Source of the DNA: Roseovarius amoyensis
Lineage (GTDB): Bacteria > Pseudomonadota > Alphaproteobacteria > Rhodobacterales > Rhodobacteraceae
Length of the DNA stretch: 64,000 bases
Reading direction: 5' to 3'
Assembly (NCBI RefSeq): GCF_003260265.1
Contig: NZ_QITQ01000003.1
Location: forward strand, 62,001 to 126,000
Part shown: piece by piece, positions 35,613 through 45,508 of the stretch
How positions within the stretch are numbered: the stretch's first letter is position 1
How the letters are laid out: every line of letters starts with the position of its first letter
Translations under genes and position numbers: made by a program
The notes under the pieces: model-generated
Told to the model about the DNA's origin: nothing
What the model saw: only the letters and a program-made list of their open reading frames with translations
The model's database searches: none

Positions 35613-36077
35613 ATGAAGACCTTTTCTGCAACTCCGGCGGATATCGACAAGAAGTGGATCCTGATCGACGCCGAGGGCGTTGTCCTGGGCCGTCTTGCCG
35701 CCATCGTCGCCACGCGCCTGCGCGGCAAGCACAAGCCGACCTTTACGCCCAGCATGGACATGGGCGACAACGTCATCGTCATCAACGCCGACAAGGTTCA
35801 GCTGACCGGCAACAAGCGGGCCAAGCCGAACTATTGGCACACCGGTTATCCCGGTGGGATCAAGTCGCGCACCACCGGCCAGATCCTTGAGGGCAACCAC
35901 CCCGAGCGCGTGGTGATGCAGGCGGTCAAGCGGATGCTGCCTTCGAACCGGCTGGCCCGCAGCCAGATGACGAACCTGCGCGTCTATGCAGGCACCGAGC
36001 ACCCGCACGAGGCGCAGCAGCCTGAGGTGCTGGACGTCAAATCCATGAACAAGAAGAACACGCGGGTGGCCTGCTGA
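35613..36077 (+). CDS. rplM: 50S ribosomal protein L13
   Basis: Early-assembly protein of the large subunit. The 154-residue product has the signature regions [37 protein letters not shown] and [14 protein letters not shown]. The start at 35613 has GGAAGAG upstream; the longer frame from 35514 would overlap the promoter. It overlaps rpsI by one base (TGATG), the usual L13-S9 arrangement. Confidence 0.98.
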   Translation: MKTFSATPADIDKKWILIDAEGVVLGRLAAIVATRLRGKHKPTFTPSMDMGDNVIVINADKVQLTGNKRAKPNYWHTGYPGGIKSRTTGQILEGNHPERVVMQAVKRMLPSNRLARSQMTNLRVYAGTEHPHEAQQPEVLDVKSMNKKNTRVAC

Positions 36078-36568
36078 TGACCGAAGAAATCAAGACCCTC
36101 GAAGGGCTCGAAGCCGTGGCCGAAGCGGGCGCGCTGCCCATGGCCGAAGAACAACCCGCACGCGATCCGATCCGTGACAAGCTGGGGCGTTCCTACGCCA
36201 CCGGCAAACGCAAGGACGCTGTCGCGCGCGTCTGGATCAAGCCCGGCTCGGGCAAGGTCGTGGTGAACGGCAAGGCGATGAATGCCTATTTCGCCCGTCC
36301 GGTGCTGCAGATGATCCTGCGCCAGCCCTTTACGGTGGCCGGTGTCGAGGACCAGTTCGACGTCATGGCCACGGTCAAGGGCGGCGGTCTGTCCGGCCAG
36401 GCCGGCGCGGTCAAGCATGGCATCTCGAAGGCGCTGCAGTTCTACGACCCGTCGCTGCGCCCGGCGCTGAAGGCCGCGGGCTTCCTGACCCGCGACAGCC
36501 GCGTGGTGGAACGCAAGAAGTACGGCAAGCGCAAGGCGCGCCGGAGCTTCCAGTTCTCCAAGCGCTGA
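36077..36568 (+). CDS. rpsI: 30S ribosomal protein S9
   Basis: Small-subunit protein whose C-terminal tail contacts P-site tRNA. The 163-residue length includes an approximately 35-residue N-terminal extension found in alphaproteobacteria. [21 protein letters not shown] begins the core and the tail ends [11 protein letters not shown], as required. Translationally coupled to rplM. Confidence 0.98.
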   Translation: MTEEIKTLEGLEAVAEAGALPMAEEQPARDPIRDKLGRSYATGKRKDAVARVWIKPGSGKVVVNGKAMNAYFARPVLQMILRQPFTVAGVEDQFDVMATVKGGGLSGQAGAVKHGISKALQFYDPSLRPALKAAGFLTRDSRVVERKKYGKRKARRSFQFSKR

Positions 36569-36590
36569 TCGGCACAGGTTACGCGAATGC

Positions 36591-36620
36591 AAAGGGGCTG
36601 CCCGCCGGGCGGCCCCTTTT
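36591..36620 (+). terminator. intrinsic terminator of rplM-rpsI
   Basis: Thirteen-pair stem (AAAGGGGCTGCCC / GGGCGGCCCCTTT, with one G-T pair) and loop GCC, ending in TTTT. Confidence 0.8.
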
Positions 36621-36718
36621 CACATGCGCCGGGCGGGCAGGGGCGCGGGCGCTGCCGTCTTGCCTTGGCGGGGCGTCGCCCCTATAGCAGGCGCGGGCGA
36701 ATTGAGGGGGCAGACCAG

Positions 36719-38764
36719 GTGCAATACAGACGCGAGATCGACGGGCTCAGGGCTGTCGCGGTGCTGCCGGTCATCCTGTTTCATGCCGGGCTGACATTCT
36801 GGAGCGGCGGCTATGTCGGCGTCGACGTGTTTTTCGTCATCTCGGGCTATCTGATCACCACCATCCTGATCGAACAGCGCGTGCGCGGCACCTATTCGGT
36901 GCTGGGCTTTTACGAACGCCGCGCGCGGCGCATCCTGCCGGCGCTGTTCGTGGTGCTGCTGGCCTGCATCCCCTTTGCGTGGATGTGGCTGCCGCCTTAC
37001 CCGCTGGAGGATTTCGCCCGCAGCATGGCCTTTGCCGCGCTGTTCATCTCGAACATACATTTTCTTGAACACGGCGGTTACTTTGCCCTCGATGCAGAGC
37101 TTCGCCCGCTGCTGCACACCTGGAGCCTTGCGGTCGAGGAACAGTACTACCTGCTATTTCCGCTGATATTGTTCGGCCTGGGTGCCTTTTCCAAGAGGAA
37201 GTTTCTGTTCGTTTTCGCCTTGCTGGCGCTTGTATCCATGGCGGTCGCCGAATGGGGATGGCGCAACTATCCTGACGAGAATTTCTATTTTACGCCTTCG
37301 CGCCTGTGGGAATTGCTGGCGGGCTCGATCTGCGCCGCGATCCTGTTTCGCCGCGAGGTGATGCGCAGTGAGGTTCTGGCGGCGCTGGGGCTGGCGATGA
37401 TTCTGGTGTCGACGGTGTGGTATGATACTGGCGTGCCGTTTCCGTCGCTGTGGACGCTGCTGCCGGTGGTGGGCACCTGCCTGATCATCCTCTTTGCCGA
37501 CTCCACGACGCTGACCGCGCGGGTGCTATCGCTGCCGCCGCTCGTAGGGGTGGGGCTGATCAGCTACTCGGCCTATCTGTGGCACCAGCCGCTCTTTGTC
37601 TTTGCGCGCATCCGAGGTGCGGGCGAAGTGTCTGATTGGGTGATGGCGGGGCTGGTGGTGCTGTCGCTGGTCCTGGCCTGGGCCAGTTGGCGGTTCGTCG
37701 AACAACCGTTTCGCGGCAAGGTGCCGCTGGTGCTGCCCACGCGGCGCGGCATCCTGGGCGCCAGTGCCGCCGGTATCGTGGTGATCGCCGCGGTCGGGTT
37801 CTGGACCCTGATCGAAGAAGGCTTTGAAAGCCGGCTCGACATCGAGGCGTCGCCGTTCCTGGCGCGGCTTTATGCTCAGACGACGGGTGATGTGCCGTTT
37901 GCCAACAAATGTCGGGGACGGCCACGCGATCCAGCAGCCGATCTGTGCATGGCTTATGGTGAAGCGGACGCAGGACGGCGGTTCGCCCTGCTAGGTGACA
38001 GCCACGCGGCCGCCTTGTTGCCTGCCTTCGAAACGGTTTCGGAGGACTTTGATGCCATGACGTCGGTCGGGGCATTCGCCGGCTGTCCACCTCTTGTAGG
38101 GGCTTGGCTGGTGCGCGGTGGCTCTGTCACCAGAAATTGCCGTGCCGCAGTAGAGAATTTCAGCCGTCAAGTCATCGATGGCGGCACTGATGTCGTCTTT
38201 CTGGCTGCACGGTGGACGCTCTATACCTATGGTACATACGATGCGCCGGACTGGCGCACATCGGTCAGCACATCCCCCGACAGCGGTTTTCTGGATGAGA
38301 GGGAGCGCCTGAAGGAATTTGAAAAGGCGCTTCGTCTGACGGTCGCGTTCTACCGCGAAAACGGTGCTGAAGTGGTTTTCGTGGCGCAGGCGCCGCAGCA
38401 GCAGCGGATACCATCCATTATGGTGCAGAATGCGATGCTCCTGGGCCAGGATGAGGCAAGTGCGAGGCGAATGTTCGAGCAAAGTTTCGTGACTCGCGAG
38501 GATAGCGATGCACTGCAAGCCGAGGCGCGCGCGGCGATGCGTCGAGTTGCCGATGACATGAACGTGCCGATGGTTGTTCCGGACCCGGTTTTCGCCAAGG
38601 GGGACCGATTTGCGTGGCTCGACGGCGAGGTTTCTCTCTATACGGATGACGACCACGTTTCAGCCGAGGGTGCGCGGCGTATCGATCCATTGCTGGCGGA
38701 TGCACTGCGGGAACTCTACAGCAAGGATGCGTCTCGGACTGAGCTCAGTCGTCAGGCGGAATGA
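36719..38764 (+). CDS. OafA/YrhL-type O-acyltransferase with C-terminal SGNH domain
   Basis: Membrane protein of 681 residues that probably O-acetylates a cell-surface glycan. Residues 1-370 are an acyltransferase-3 domain with about ten TM helices: YRREIDGLRAVAVLPVILFHAG (start motif with His), FYERRARRILPALF, and TWSLAVEEQYYLLFP. Residues 430-680 form an SGNH hydrolase-like domain with GDSHAAALLPA and DDDHVSAEGA (catalytic Asp/His). The GTG at 36719 is chosen because the family begins with YRREIDGLR; GAGGGGG lies upstream. The SGNH part has lower GC and rarer codons than the membrane part. The 3' end overlaps the convergent TetR gene by 20 bp. Confidence 0.9.
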   Translation: MQYRREIDGLRAVAVLPVILFHAGLTFWSGGYVGVDVFFVISGYLITTILIEQRVRGTYSVLGFYERRARRILPALFVVLLACIPFAWMWLPPYPLEDFARSMAFAALFISNIHFLEHGGYFALDAELRPLLHTWSLAVEEQYYLLFPLILFGLGAFSKRKFLFVFALLALVSMAVAEWGWRNYPDENFYFTPSRLWELLAGSICAAILFRREVMRSEVLAALGLAMILVSTVWYDTGVPFPSLWTLLPVVGTCLIILFADSTTLTARVLSLPPLVGVGLISYSAYLWHQPLFVFARIRGAGEVSDWVMAGLVVLSLVLAWASWRFVEQPFRGKVPLVLPTRRGILGASAAGIVVIAAVGFWTLIEEGFESRLDIEASPFLARLYAQTTGDVPFANKCRGRPRDPAADLCMAYGEADAGRRFALLGDSHAAALLPAFETVSEDFDAMTSVGAFAGCPPLVGAWLVRGGSVTRNCRAAVENFSRQVIDGGTDVVFLAARWTLYTYGTYDAPDWRTSVSTSPDSGFLDERERLKEFEKALRLTVAFYRENGAEVVFVAQAPQQQRIPSIMVQNAMLLGQDEASARRMFEQSFVTREDSDALQAEARAAMRRVADDMNVPMVVPDPVFAKGDRFAWLDGEVSLYTDDDHVSAEGARRIDPLLADALRELYSKDASRTELSRQAE

Positions 38765-39362
38765 GCCCCAGCCCGCGCAGGTAGATGCCGATGCCCGTTT
38801 CCAGCAGGTCCTCGGGCGGGAACGGGCTTTGCGTACCGGGGGAATTGCGCGCGAAAAGTTCCACCACCCCGTGAGACAGCGCCCAGATATGGGCCGAGAA
38901 CATCGCCGGCGGCGGCCGTTTTTCGGGCGGGATATGGCGGCTGAGCTCCTCGGCGGCGCGTTCCAGCACCGCGCGCGCGCGGGTGGCGATCGCAGCCAGT
39001 TCCGGCGTGCGGTTGACCGAGATGCCGCTTTCGAACATGGCGATGTAATGGCCCGGATGGCGGCGGGCAAAGGCCAGGTAGGCGCGGCCCGTCGCCTCGA
39101 AACTGGCCAGGTCGGATGGCTGGCCCTGCTGATAGGCGTATTGCATCATGTCGGCAAAGATCGCGTAGCCCTGGCGCGCGGCCTCGGCAATCATGTCCTC
39201 GCGGCCGGCGAAATGGCGATAGACCGCCGCCGGGGTCACGCCCGCGCGCTTGGCCGCCTCTGACAGGGTGAATCCGGTCGGCCCGCGTTCCTCGATCAGT
39301 TCGAGTGCGGCCTCGACCAGCGCCTGGCGCAGGTTGCCGTGATGATAGCCGCGCTTAGCCAT
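38745..39362 (-). CDS. TetR/AcrR family transcriptional regulator
   Basis: A 205-residue regulator. The N-terminal HTH (residues 5-55) reads [20 protein letters not shown] and [28 protein letters not shown]; the C-terminal ligand domain resembles TetR_C_33/WHG type. The start at 39362 lies within the end of ppk2 (8-bp overlap), so it is probably cotranslated with ppk2. Target and ligand are unknown. Confidence 0.92.
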   Translation of the reverse strand: MAKRGYHHGNLRQALVEAALELIEERGPTGFTLSEAAKRAGVTPAAVYRHFAGREDMIAEAARQGYAIFADMMQYAYQQGQPSDLASFEATGRAYLAFARRHPGHYIAMFESGISVNRTPELAAIATRARAVLERAAEELSRHIPPEKRPPPAMFSAHIWALSHGVVELFARNSPGTQSPFPPEDLLETGIGIYLRGLGLIPPDD

Positions 39363-40224
39363 CCCATATTTCCGGCCCGCCGCAGACCGCCTTGTCGGCC
39401 TGCCCGATCGCATCGGGTGACTGGCGGGCATAGTTCAGATGCGACAGCACATGGCGAATGGCCTCGATCCGGGCGCGGCGCTTGTCGTCTGAGCGGATCA
39501 CCGTCCAGGGCGCGTCCACCGTGTGGCTGAGCGTCAGCGTCTCGCCGATGGCGGCGGTGTATTCATCCCACAGTGACAGCCCCTCGACGTCGATGCGGCT
39601 GAGCTTCCATTGCTTGAGAGGGTCGCGTTCCCGGTCGATGAACCGGCGCAACTGTTCGGCCCGACCGACATTCAGCCAGAACTTGAACAGGTGGATGCCG
39701 TCATCGGCCAGCATGCGTTCGAAATCGCCCACCTGGCGAAAGAACAGCGTGCGCTCGGCATCGGTGCAATAGCCGAACACCTTTTCGACAACGCCGCGGT
39801 TGTACCAGGAGCGGTCGAAAAAGACGATCTCGCCGCTGGCGGGCAGGTGGTCGATATAGCGCTGAAAATACCACTGCGTGCGTTCGGTCTCGGTCGGTTT
39901 GCCCAACGCCACCACCCGCGCGCCGCGCGGGTTCAGGTTTTCGCGAAACCGCTTGATCGTGCCGCCCTTGCCGGCGGCGTCGCGCCCCTCGAACACGATG
40001 GCAACCCGCGCGCCCGACTGCTTGACCCAGGCCTGCAACTTGACCAGCTCGATCTGCAGGTTTTCCAACTCGCGCTCATAGGTCTTGCGCGCCAGGCGTT
40101 CGTGGTGGGGATAGACGGGCGACAGGATGGTGTCCTTGTCGGCCGCGCGGATGACGTCGCGGATCTCGGGCGGCGCCCCGGTTTCGAAATACTGGCTGAT
40201 CGCGCCTTCGAAGGGCAGCTCCAT
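39355..40224 (-). CDS. ppk2: polyphosphate kinase 2
   Basis: Uses polyphosphate to phosphorylate nucleotides (NDP in class I, NMP in class II). The 289-residue single PPK2 domain has Walker A in [15 protein letters not shown] (about residues 79-93) and Walker B plus lid region [19 protein letters not shown] (about 134-152). A single-domain protein of this length with a short N-terminal extension fits class I (ADP/GDP), but class needs phylogeny. It overlaps the TetR gene. Confidence 0.94.
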   Translation of the reverse strand: MELPFEGAISQYFETGAPPEIRDVIRAADKDTILSPVYPHHERLARKTYERELENLQIELVKLQAWVKQSGARVAIVFEGRDAAGKGGTIKRFRENLNPRGARVVALGKPTETERTQWYFQRYIDHLPASGEIVFFDRSWYNRGVVEKVFGYCTDAERTLFFRQVGDFERMLADDGIHLFKFWLNVGRAEQLRRFIDRERDPLKQWKLSRIDVEGLSLWDEYTAAIGETLTLSHTVDAPWTVIRSDDKRRARIEAIRHVLSHLNYARQSPDAIGQADKAVCGGPEIWDG

Positions 40225-40301
40225 GCGGCTTTCTCCGTTCTCTTTCGTGACAGTATGGGCGCTTGGGCGGGCGCGTGCAATTGCGCCGCCACCGCGCCCG
40301 G

Positions 40302-41246
40302 TCAGGCCCGCAGGTCGGTACGGTCCAGCCCGATGCGGGCCATGTCATAGGGCGTGGTCTGATAAATTTCCGACAGCCAGTTGCCGTAAAGCAGGTGCGC
40401 GTGGCTGCGCCAGCGGTTCAGCGGTGTGCGCGTCGGGTCGTCGTCGGGGTAATAGTTGCAGGGCACGTTGATCGTCGTGCCGGTGGCGATATCGCGGTCA
40501 TATTCCTGTTTCAGCGTGTCGCTGTCATATTCCAGATGGTTGAAGATATAGAGCGCGCGATGCGCCGCATCCTCGACCAGGCAGGGGCCGACCTCGTTGC
40601 TGTGCAGCAGGATATCGAGGCCAGGTACGGCGTCGATCTCGGGCTTGCGCATCTCGGTCCAGCGGCTGACGGGGATGACGCAATCGTCGGAAAACCCGCG
40701 CAGATAGGGCGAGGCCGGCGCCATGTTGCGGTGGCGGAAACAGCCAAATGCCTTGGCTTTCAGCATGTGCTTTTCGATGCCATGAAAATGGTTCAGCATC
40801 GCCATCCCGCCCCAGCAGACGCCAAAGGTTGAATGGACATGGGACTGAGTCCAGTCGAAAACCTGGCGCATCTCGTCCCAATAGGTGACGTCTTCGAACG
40901 GCAGGTGTTCGATCGGGGCGCCGGTGATGATCAGCCCGTCGAACTTTTCGTCCGACGCGGCCACCTCGGCGAAGGGGCGGTAAAAGCTTTCCATGTGCTC
41001 GGGCGAGGTGTTGCGCGGCTTGTGTTCGGTCATGCGGATGAGCGTCAGCTCGATCTGCAGCGGCGTGGCCCCGATCAGGCGCGCGAATTGCGTCTCGGTC
41101 TGGATCTTCTTGGGCATCAGGTTCAGCAGCGCGATCTTGAGCGGGCGGATATCCTGGCGTGCCGCCTGATCCTCGCGCATGACCATCACGCCCTCGCGGT
41201 GCAGGACCTCGAAGGCGGGCAGGTTCAACGGGATCTTGATCGGCAT
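40302..41246 (-). CDS. metA: homoserine O-acetyltransferase/succinyltransferase, MetA fold
   Basis: Activates homoserine for methionine synthesis. The 314-residue MetA-type (class I glutamine amidotransferase-like) protein has catalytic Cys144 in FGVCWGGMA and His237/Glu239 in FNHLEYD. The acyl-CoA-selectivity position (Gly111 in E. coli, Glu111 in acetyl-CoA-using Bacillus MetA) is Glu113 here, in [10 protein letters not shown]. This predicts acetyl-CoA use, so homoserine O-acetyltransferase is the better product name. GGAAAG precedes the start. The 31-bp gap to the upstream gene leaves no room for a SAM riboswitch. Confidence 0.94.
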   Translation of the reverse strand: MPIKIPLNLPAFEVLHREGVMVMREDQAARQDIRPLKIALLNLMPKKIQTETQFARLIGATPLQIELTLIRMTEHKPRNTSPEHMESFYRPFAEVAASDEKFDGLIITGAPIEHLPFEDVTYWDEMRQVFDWTQSHVHSTFGVCWGGMAMLNHFHGIEKHMLKAKAFGCFRHRNMAPASPYLRGFSDDCVIPVSRWTEMRKPEIDAVPGLDILLHSNEVGPCLVEDAAHRALYIFNHLEYDSDTLKQEYDRDIATGTTINVPCNYYPDDDPTRTPLNRWRSHAHLLYGNWLSEIYQTTPYDMARIGLDRTDLRA

Positions 41247-41277
41247 GAGGTATCTTTCCTTTGCTAGCGGGGCGGGG

Positions 41278-42138
41278 TCAGTCCCGCCGGTCCAGCGCCC
41301 GGGCTACGAGCGCCTCGAATTCGGGGGCCGAGGAAACATGGGCGACTTCATCAGCGCTTACCGTCACGCCCCATTTCTGCATCGCCCGATAGCGCGGGGC
41401 GCGATGGGCCAGGGCACGGGCATAGGCCCATCGGATGAAATCGTCAGGATCAACTTTGTCCTCTTTGCAGTTGTTTTCACGCAGGTAATCCGCCCAGGCC
41501 TGTTGCAGGAACTCGGGCTGATAGCACATCGGCTTGGGTGCGCGGTCGAAACGGCGGATCAGTTCGGCGGTATGCGCCTCGGTACCCTCGATGTAGATCA
41601 TCAGGCAGTGGCGCGACAGTTCTTTCAGCAGCGGGTCGTCGGGATTGTCGCCATCGACCCATTCACAGATCGACCCGCCGGTATCGCAGATGAAATGCGG
41701 ATAGCGATACAGCGCCTCGGCGCGTTCGATGAAATAGGGCGTGTCGCGCAGGGCCGATATCTCGGCGTGGCGGAACTGTTCCTGCCGGCGGCGGAATTCG
41801 GCAATGGGCATGCCGCCCTTGTCCGGGTCTCCCGGCTTGCCCAGGTAGGCCGAGACTGGCGCCAGGTTGTGAAACGAGATGTTGGAGCCGATATAGATCG
41901 AATCCGTCATCAAGAGATCGCGCAGGAACGGCACCTTCATCGCGTGCGCCTTGGCGTTGTCGGCGATGAATTCACCCATGTAGCGGGTGCCGATGCGGTA
42001 ATCGATCGAATAGTGAAACCATGCGCCGCTGTCGCGCAGCATGTTCGACAGATGGGTCTTGCCCAGTCCGGACATGCCATAGACCAGCACCCGCTTGCGC
42101 GGGGCGTCCAGCCAGTCCTGTGCGCTTTGATAGATCAT
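41278..42138 (-). CDS. P-loop ATPase of unknown function
   Basis: A 286-residue soluble protein with Walker [15 protein letters not shown] (about residues 21-34), a possible Walker B/sensor region [20 protein letters not shown] (about 149-168), and [23 protein letters not shown]. It resembles a nucleoside/adenylate-kinase-like single-domain P-loop enzyme, but I do not recognise a characterised family. It lies 31 bp upstream of metA on the same strand and may be cotranscribed with it. Confidence 0.7.
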   Translation of the reverse strand: MIYQSAQDWLDAPRKRVLVYGMSGLGKTHLSNMLRDSGAWFHYSIDYRIGTRYMGEFIADNAKAHAMKVPFLRDLLMTDSIYIGSNISFHNLAPVSAYLGKPGDPDKGGMPIAEFRRRQEQFRHAEISALRDTPYFIERAEALYRYPHFICDTGGSICEWVDGDNPDDPLLKELSRHCLMIYIEGTEAHTAELIRRFDRAPKPMCYQPEFLQQAWADYLRENNCKEDKVDPDDFIRWAYARALAHRAPRYRAMQKWGVTVSADEVAHVSSAPEFEALVARALDRRD

Positions 42139-42212
42139 CGAGGCTCCCCTTTCCTGCCGATTTGGTAGCCAGAGCCGCGCCGGGGGTCAAACGGCAAAGC
42201 ACGCCGGGACAA

Positions 42213-42245
42213 GAAAAACCCCGCCCGGGCGATGCCCGAACGGGG
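42213..42245 (-). terminator. intrinsic terminator of the FadL-type porin gene
   Basis: Read on the minus strand: CCCCGTTCGGGC, loop ATC, GCCCGGGCGGGG, then TTTTTC. It lies 27 bp after the porin stop codon at 42272. Confidence 0.8.
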
Positions 42246-42271
42246 TGCGGAGAGAGACGAATGCCCCTTGC

Positions 42272-43339
42272 CTAGAAACGAAAGCCCAGCTTGACCCCGG
42301 CGGCAATCGCATCGTTGCCGGAGAAGCCCGCGCCGATGTTGGTCATGGCACTGCCGACGTCGATATAGCTCAGGCCGGTGGTGATTTCCCAGTTCTCGGT
42401 CTCGTACTTGACCGCAAGGCCATAGCTCATATAGCCGTCCTTGCCCGACAGGTTGGTGACGACATCGCCCTGGTCACGCTCATAGCCCAAGGTAAAGGCG
42501 CCCGACCAGTTTTCGGAAAAGCGGTGGCCGACGCCCAGTTCATAAGTCCAGATGTCGGACGGGCCGGCGGCAACCGGGATCAGGCCGCCGGCGAAATCGA
42601 GCGGGCGGATTTCGAACTTGGACCATTCCTGCCAGCGGATCGAGCCGAAGACCATTGTGCTTCTGGAGATGCCGGATTGGGCGTGCAGGGTGAAGGCCTG
42701 CGGGATCTTGACCTTGAAGGGGGTGCCGGTGTTGTCGCGGAAATCGTGCTCGATCTCGGATTCATAGGTCAGCGCCACACGCAGCGCCATTTCCTTGATC
42801 TCGTAGGCGCCGCCCAGCAGATAGCCGAGCTTGTAATCCTCATTGACCGTCAGGTTGTAGGCCCCCGGGATGGGCGGCGGCAGGCCCACGGTCCGGATGA
42901 CGATGGTGCCGTCCAGCGACTGCAGCCGCAGCCCGCCATAGGCGCTGACGCGGTCGGACAGGTTGTATTTCACCAATCCCGTGATCGCCAGCGAGTTCAG
43001 TTCCGCGCTGGAACCTGCAAAGGGGTACGGTGTGACACCCGCATAACTGACGTCGGCGCCGTATGGCTGGTTGCCGACGATGGCAAAGGTCAGCCGGTCG
43101 TTGACCTGGCGTTTGTAGCCCAGTGAAAAGTTGCGATAGGCCTCGGTGATGTCGCCGGTGACCATGCCGGCAAACGTGCCGCTCAGATCGGGATTTACCG
43201 CCGCGACCGAGAATTCCAAGTAATTATCGCCATCCTCGAACAGGATCGGCGAGACATCGGACGCCCGCTGGATTTCGCCTGCGTAACCGACCCCGGCCAC
43301 CATGCTGCACATGGCAGCAGCCATAAACCGTTTTTTCAT
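42272..43339 (-). CDS. OMPP1/FadL/TodX-family outer-membrane transporter
   Basis: A 355-residue outer-membrane beta-barrel for hydrophobic substrates such as long-chain fatty acids. Signal peptide: MKKRFMAAAMCSMVAGVGYAG, cleaved near residue 20. The body alternates polar/hydrophobic strands (SLGYKRQVNDRLTFAIVG, GLVKYNLSDRVSAYGGLRLQ, YELGVGHRFSENWSGAFTLGYER) and ends GVKLGFRF with the terminal Phe required by the BAM machinery. A strong AGGAGGAG ribosome-binding site precedes ATG 43339. Shorter than E. coli FadL (446 with signal). Confidence 0.9.
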   Translation of the reverse strand: MKKRFMAAAMCSMVAGVGYAGEIQRASDVSPILFEDGDNYLEFSVAAVNPDLSGTFAGMVTGDITEAYRNFSLGYKRQVNDRLTFAIVGNQPYGADVSYAGVTPYPFAGSSAELNSLAITGLVKYNLSDRVSAYGGLRLQSLDGTIVIRTVGLPPPIPGAYNLTVNEDYKLGYLLGGAYEIKEMALRVALTYESEIEHDFRDNTGTPFKVKIPQAFTLHAQSGISRSTMVFGSIRWQEWSKFEIRPLDFAGGLIPVAAGPSDIWTYELGVGHRFSENWSGAFTLGYERDQGDVVTNLSGKDGYMSYGLAVKYETENWEITTGLSYIDVGSAMTNIGAGFSGNDAIAAGVKLGFRF

Positions 43340-43464
43340 TTGCTCCTCCTCCAAGGCTCTTGATCATAAGGTATCGTCAGAACCGTTTTGGGTTGAAGTT
43401 TGACGTCGCGTCACACGTTTATCGGTGGCTGAACAGGGCGGTGGGCGAAACAAAATTGTCACAA

Positions 43465-44376
43465 TCACCGGGCGCGGGGGGCCCGTTTGCGCGTCTCGAC
43501 CCAGAGGTTGAGATAGTTGGCCCCGAAAATCAGCGCCGCGCCAAGCATGACGTAGATATCGACCGACTCGGCGAATAGGATCAGCGCGATCACGGCGATG
43601 AGCGGCAGCCGCAGAAAATCGACCGGCATGATCAGCGCCGCCGGCGCGATCGACAGCGCCGTGGTCAGGCACAGATGCGCCCCCAGCCCACCCAGCGCGA
43701 TCAACGCCAGCCACGGCAGCGACCCCGCCGACGGCACGGCGATGTCGCCATCCGCCCCGGCGCAGATCAGCCCGAACAGCGATTGCAGCAGCGTCATCCA
43801 GAAAAGGATGCAGGTCAGCGTCTCGCGGCGCGTCAGCCGCTTGGTGAAAATCGCCGTTCCGGCAAAGCCCACCGCCGCCAGCGCCGCCGAGAGCGTGCCG
43901 ATATTGACCGTATCGACGCTGGGGCGGGTGACGATCAGGATGCCGATGAACCCGGTGGTCGCCGCCAGCACCCGCATCCGCGTCAGCCGTTCGCCCAGAA
44001 AGACCGGCGACAGCACCAGAACCCAGAGCGGCGAGGTGAATTCCAGCGCAAAGACCTGCGCCAGCGGAATGATCGTGATGGCGTAGAACCACAGGTTCTG
44101 CCCGGTAAAGTGCAGGATGTTGCGCCCGAGATGCAGATGCGGGTTGCGCCACGTCACCTGGCCCAGCGTGCCGGCCAGCCGCGCCACGGTGAGCAACACG
44201 ATGAACCCTATGACGCTGCGATAAAGCATGACCTCGAAGGTATCGAGTTCGAAACTCACCAGCCGCCCGGCCACCGCCATGGCCGAAAAAGATGCTACCG
44301 CGCCCAGCATCCAGGCGGCGGCACGCAGAACCTGAACGGGTTCGGCGGTCGCATCGGGGGCGGGCGGCGCGCTCAT
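43465..44376 (-). CDS. EamA/DMT-family transporter
   Basis: A 303-residue integral membrane protein with ten hydrophobic segments in two EamA repeats (about residues 18-150 and 160-295). Motifs include ITIIPLAQVFALEFTSPLWV and LTTALSIAPAALIMPVDFLRLP. Substrate unknown; resembles RhaT/YdcZ-type metabolite exporters. The start at 44376 overlaps the stop of the upstream acyltransferase (4 bp). The longer frame to 44892 is rejected because it reads through that acyltransferase gene. Confidence 0.9.
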   Translation of the reverse strand: MSAPPAPDATAEPVQVLRAAAWMLGAVASFSAMAVAGRLVSFELDTFEVMLYRSVIGFIVLLTVARLAGTLGQVTWRNPHLHLGRNILHFTGQNLWFYAITIIPLAQVFALEFTSPLWVLVLSPVFLGERLTRMRVLAATTGFIGILIVTRPSVDTVNIGTLSAALAAVGFAGTAIFTKRLTRRETLTCILFWMTLLQSLFGLICAGADGDIAVPSAGSLPWLALIALGGLGAHLCLTTALSIAPAALIMPVDFLRLPLIAVIALILFAESVDIYVMLGAALIFGANYLNLWVETRKRAPRAR

Positions 44377-45458
44377 CTGCCGGTGTCGGGCGTGCCCCGC
44401 GCGCCACGCCTTTGCGAGCCGTAAAGGCGCACGCCCAGCCGGTTGAACGGGTATTCGGCCAGGCTGTAGGTGATGATCGAAAGAACCACCGTCAGCGCAA
44501 AGGCCAGGGCGAAGAACAGGATTGCGATACGCTCTTGCCCGGGCCAGAGAGTGCCGGCCAGATGAATGGCCAGGGGGTGCAGCAGGTAGAGGCTGTAACT
44601 GATCGATCCCAACAGCAGCATCGGCCGCCAGCACAGGAACCCGCGACGACCCGCGCCGCCGGGGCGGGCGACGATCAGCCCCGCTGTGGCCAGCGCCAGG
44701 ATCGCGGCGTTGAAGCCGGTATTCGTGCAAAGCCCGACCCCGAACAGCGCCACCGCACCCCATGTCGCGCGGCGGCACCAGTCGGCGCCGCGCTGCTGGA
44801 CGCGCTCGCGCATGCGTTCGGACAGCGCGCCGAGATAGAAATAGGCGCCATAGGTCAGCGGCAGGAAATGTGCGCCATGCTGCGGCATCCACAGGTGGCT
44901 GGCGGCCCGCGCCAGCCCTGAAACCAGCAGCAGCGCGACCATCACCGCAACGACGCGCTTTGTCGCATGCGGGATCGGCAGCAGCAGCGGCAGCACCGCG
45001 TACCAGAACACCTCAATCGGGATCGACCATTCCACCCCGATCAGGGAGTTGGCGACGTGGGTATCCCACGCGCTGAGAAAACTGATGTGCATCAGGTAGT
45101 TGTAGAGATCCGGCGCGCTGTCATAGAGCGTCATCCAATAGGGACGCGGCAGGTATTCCCACAGGATCAGCAGAAATGTCGCGGTGATGACAAGGTAATA
45201 GAGCGGCGCAACCCGCAGCAGGCGGCGGGCAAAGAACGGCCAGAATGCCCCGGCCGATCGATAGGTGCGCGCGATGGTAAAGCCCGAGATGACAAAGAAG
45301 ATCTGCACCCCGTACTTGCCGTTGTCGGTGACGATCCCGCCCAGCGTGCCGAAATCGCGCAGTGCGCCGGTATGGATGATGATCACCATGCTGGCCGCGA
45401 TGCAGCGCAGCCCGGTGATGAAATCGGTATCGCCGTACTTGCGGACCAGATAGCTCAT
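44373..45458 (-). CDS. acyltransferase-3 family membrane protein
   Basis: A 361-residue polytopic membrane O-acyltransferase with about ten TM helices. N-terminal motif DFITGLRCIAASMVIIIHTG includes the conserved His; GKYGVQIFFVISGFTIA and FFARRLLRVAPLYYL follow. It has no SGNH domain, unlike the protein at 36719-38764. The acceptor, probably an exopolysaccharide or lipopolysaccharide sugar, is unknown. Overlaps the EamA transporter start. Confidence 0.9.
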   Translation of the reverse strand: MSYLVRKYGDTDFITGLRCIAASMVIIIHTGALRDFGTLGGIVTDNGKYGVQIFFVISGFTIARTYRSAGAFWPFFARRLLRVAPLYYLVITATFLLILWEYLPRPYWMTLYDSAPDLYNYLMHISFLSAWDTHVANSLIGVEWSIPIEVFWYAVLPLLLPIPHATKRVVAVMVALLLVSGLARAASHLWMPQHGAHFLPLTYGAYFYLGALSERMRERVQQRGADWCRRATWGAVALFGVGLCTNTGFNAAILALATAGLIVARPGGAGRRGFLCWRPMLLLGSISYSLYLLHPLAIHLAGTLWPGQERIAILFFALAFALTVVLSIITYSLAEYPFNRLGVRLYGSQRRGARGTPDTGR

Positions 45459-45508
45459 GGCTCAGCCCTGCGCGTGTGGCCGAATGCCGGTGGCCGTCAT
45501 GTTCAGGA

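Noticed and set aside
40302-41277. SAM-II type riboswitch upstream of metA
   Set aside because: Expected in many alphaproteobacteria, but only 31 bp separate metA from the upstream gene and no pseudoknot-like sequence fits.
43465-44892. 475-codon frame as a single EamA transporter
   Set aside because: The first 172 codons are the antiparallel-frame shadow of the acyltransferase gene at 44373-45458; the real start is ATG 44376, overlapping that stop.
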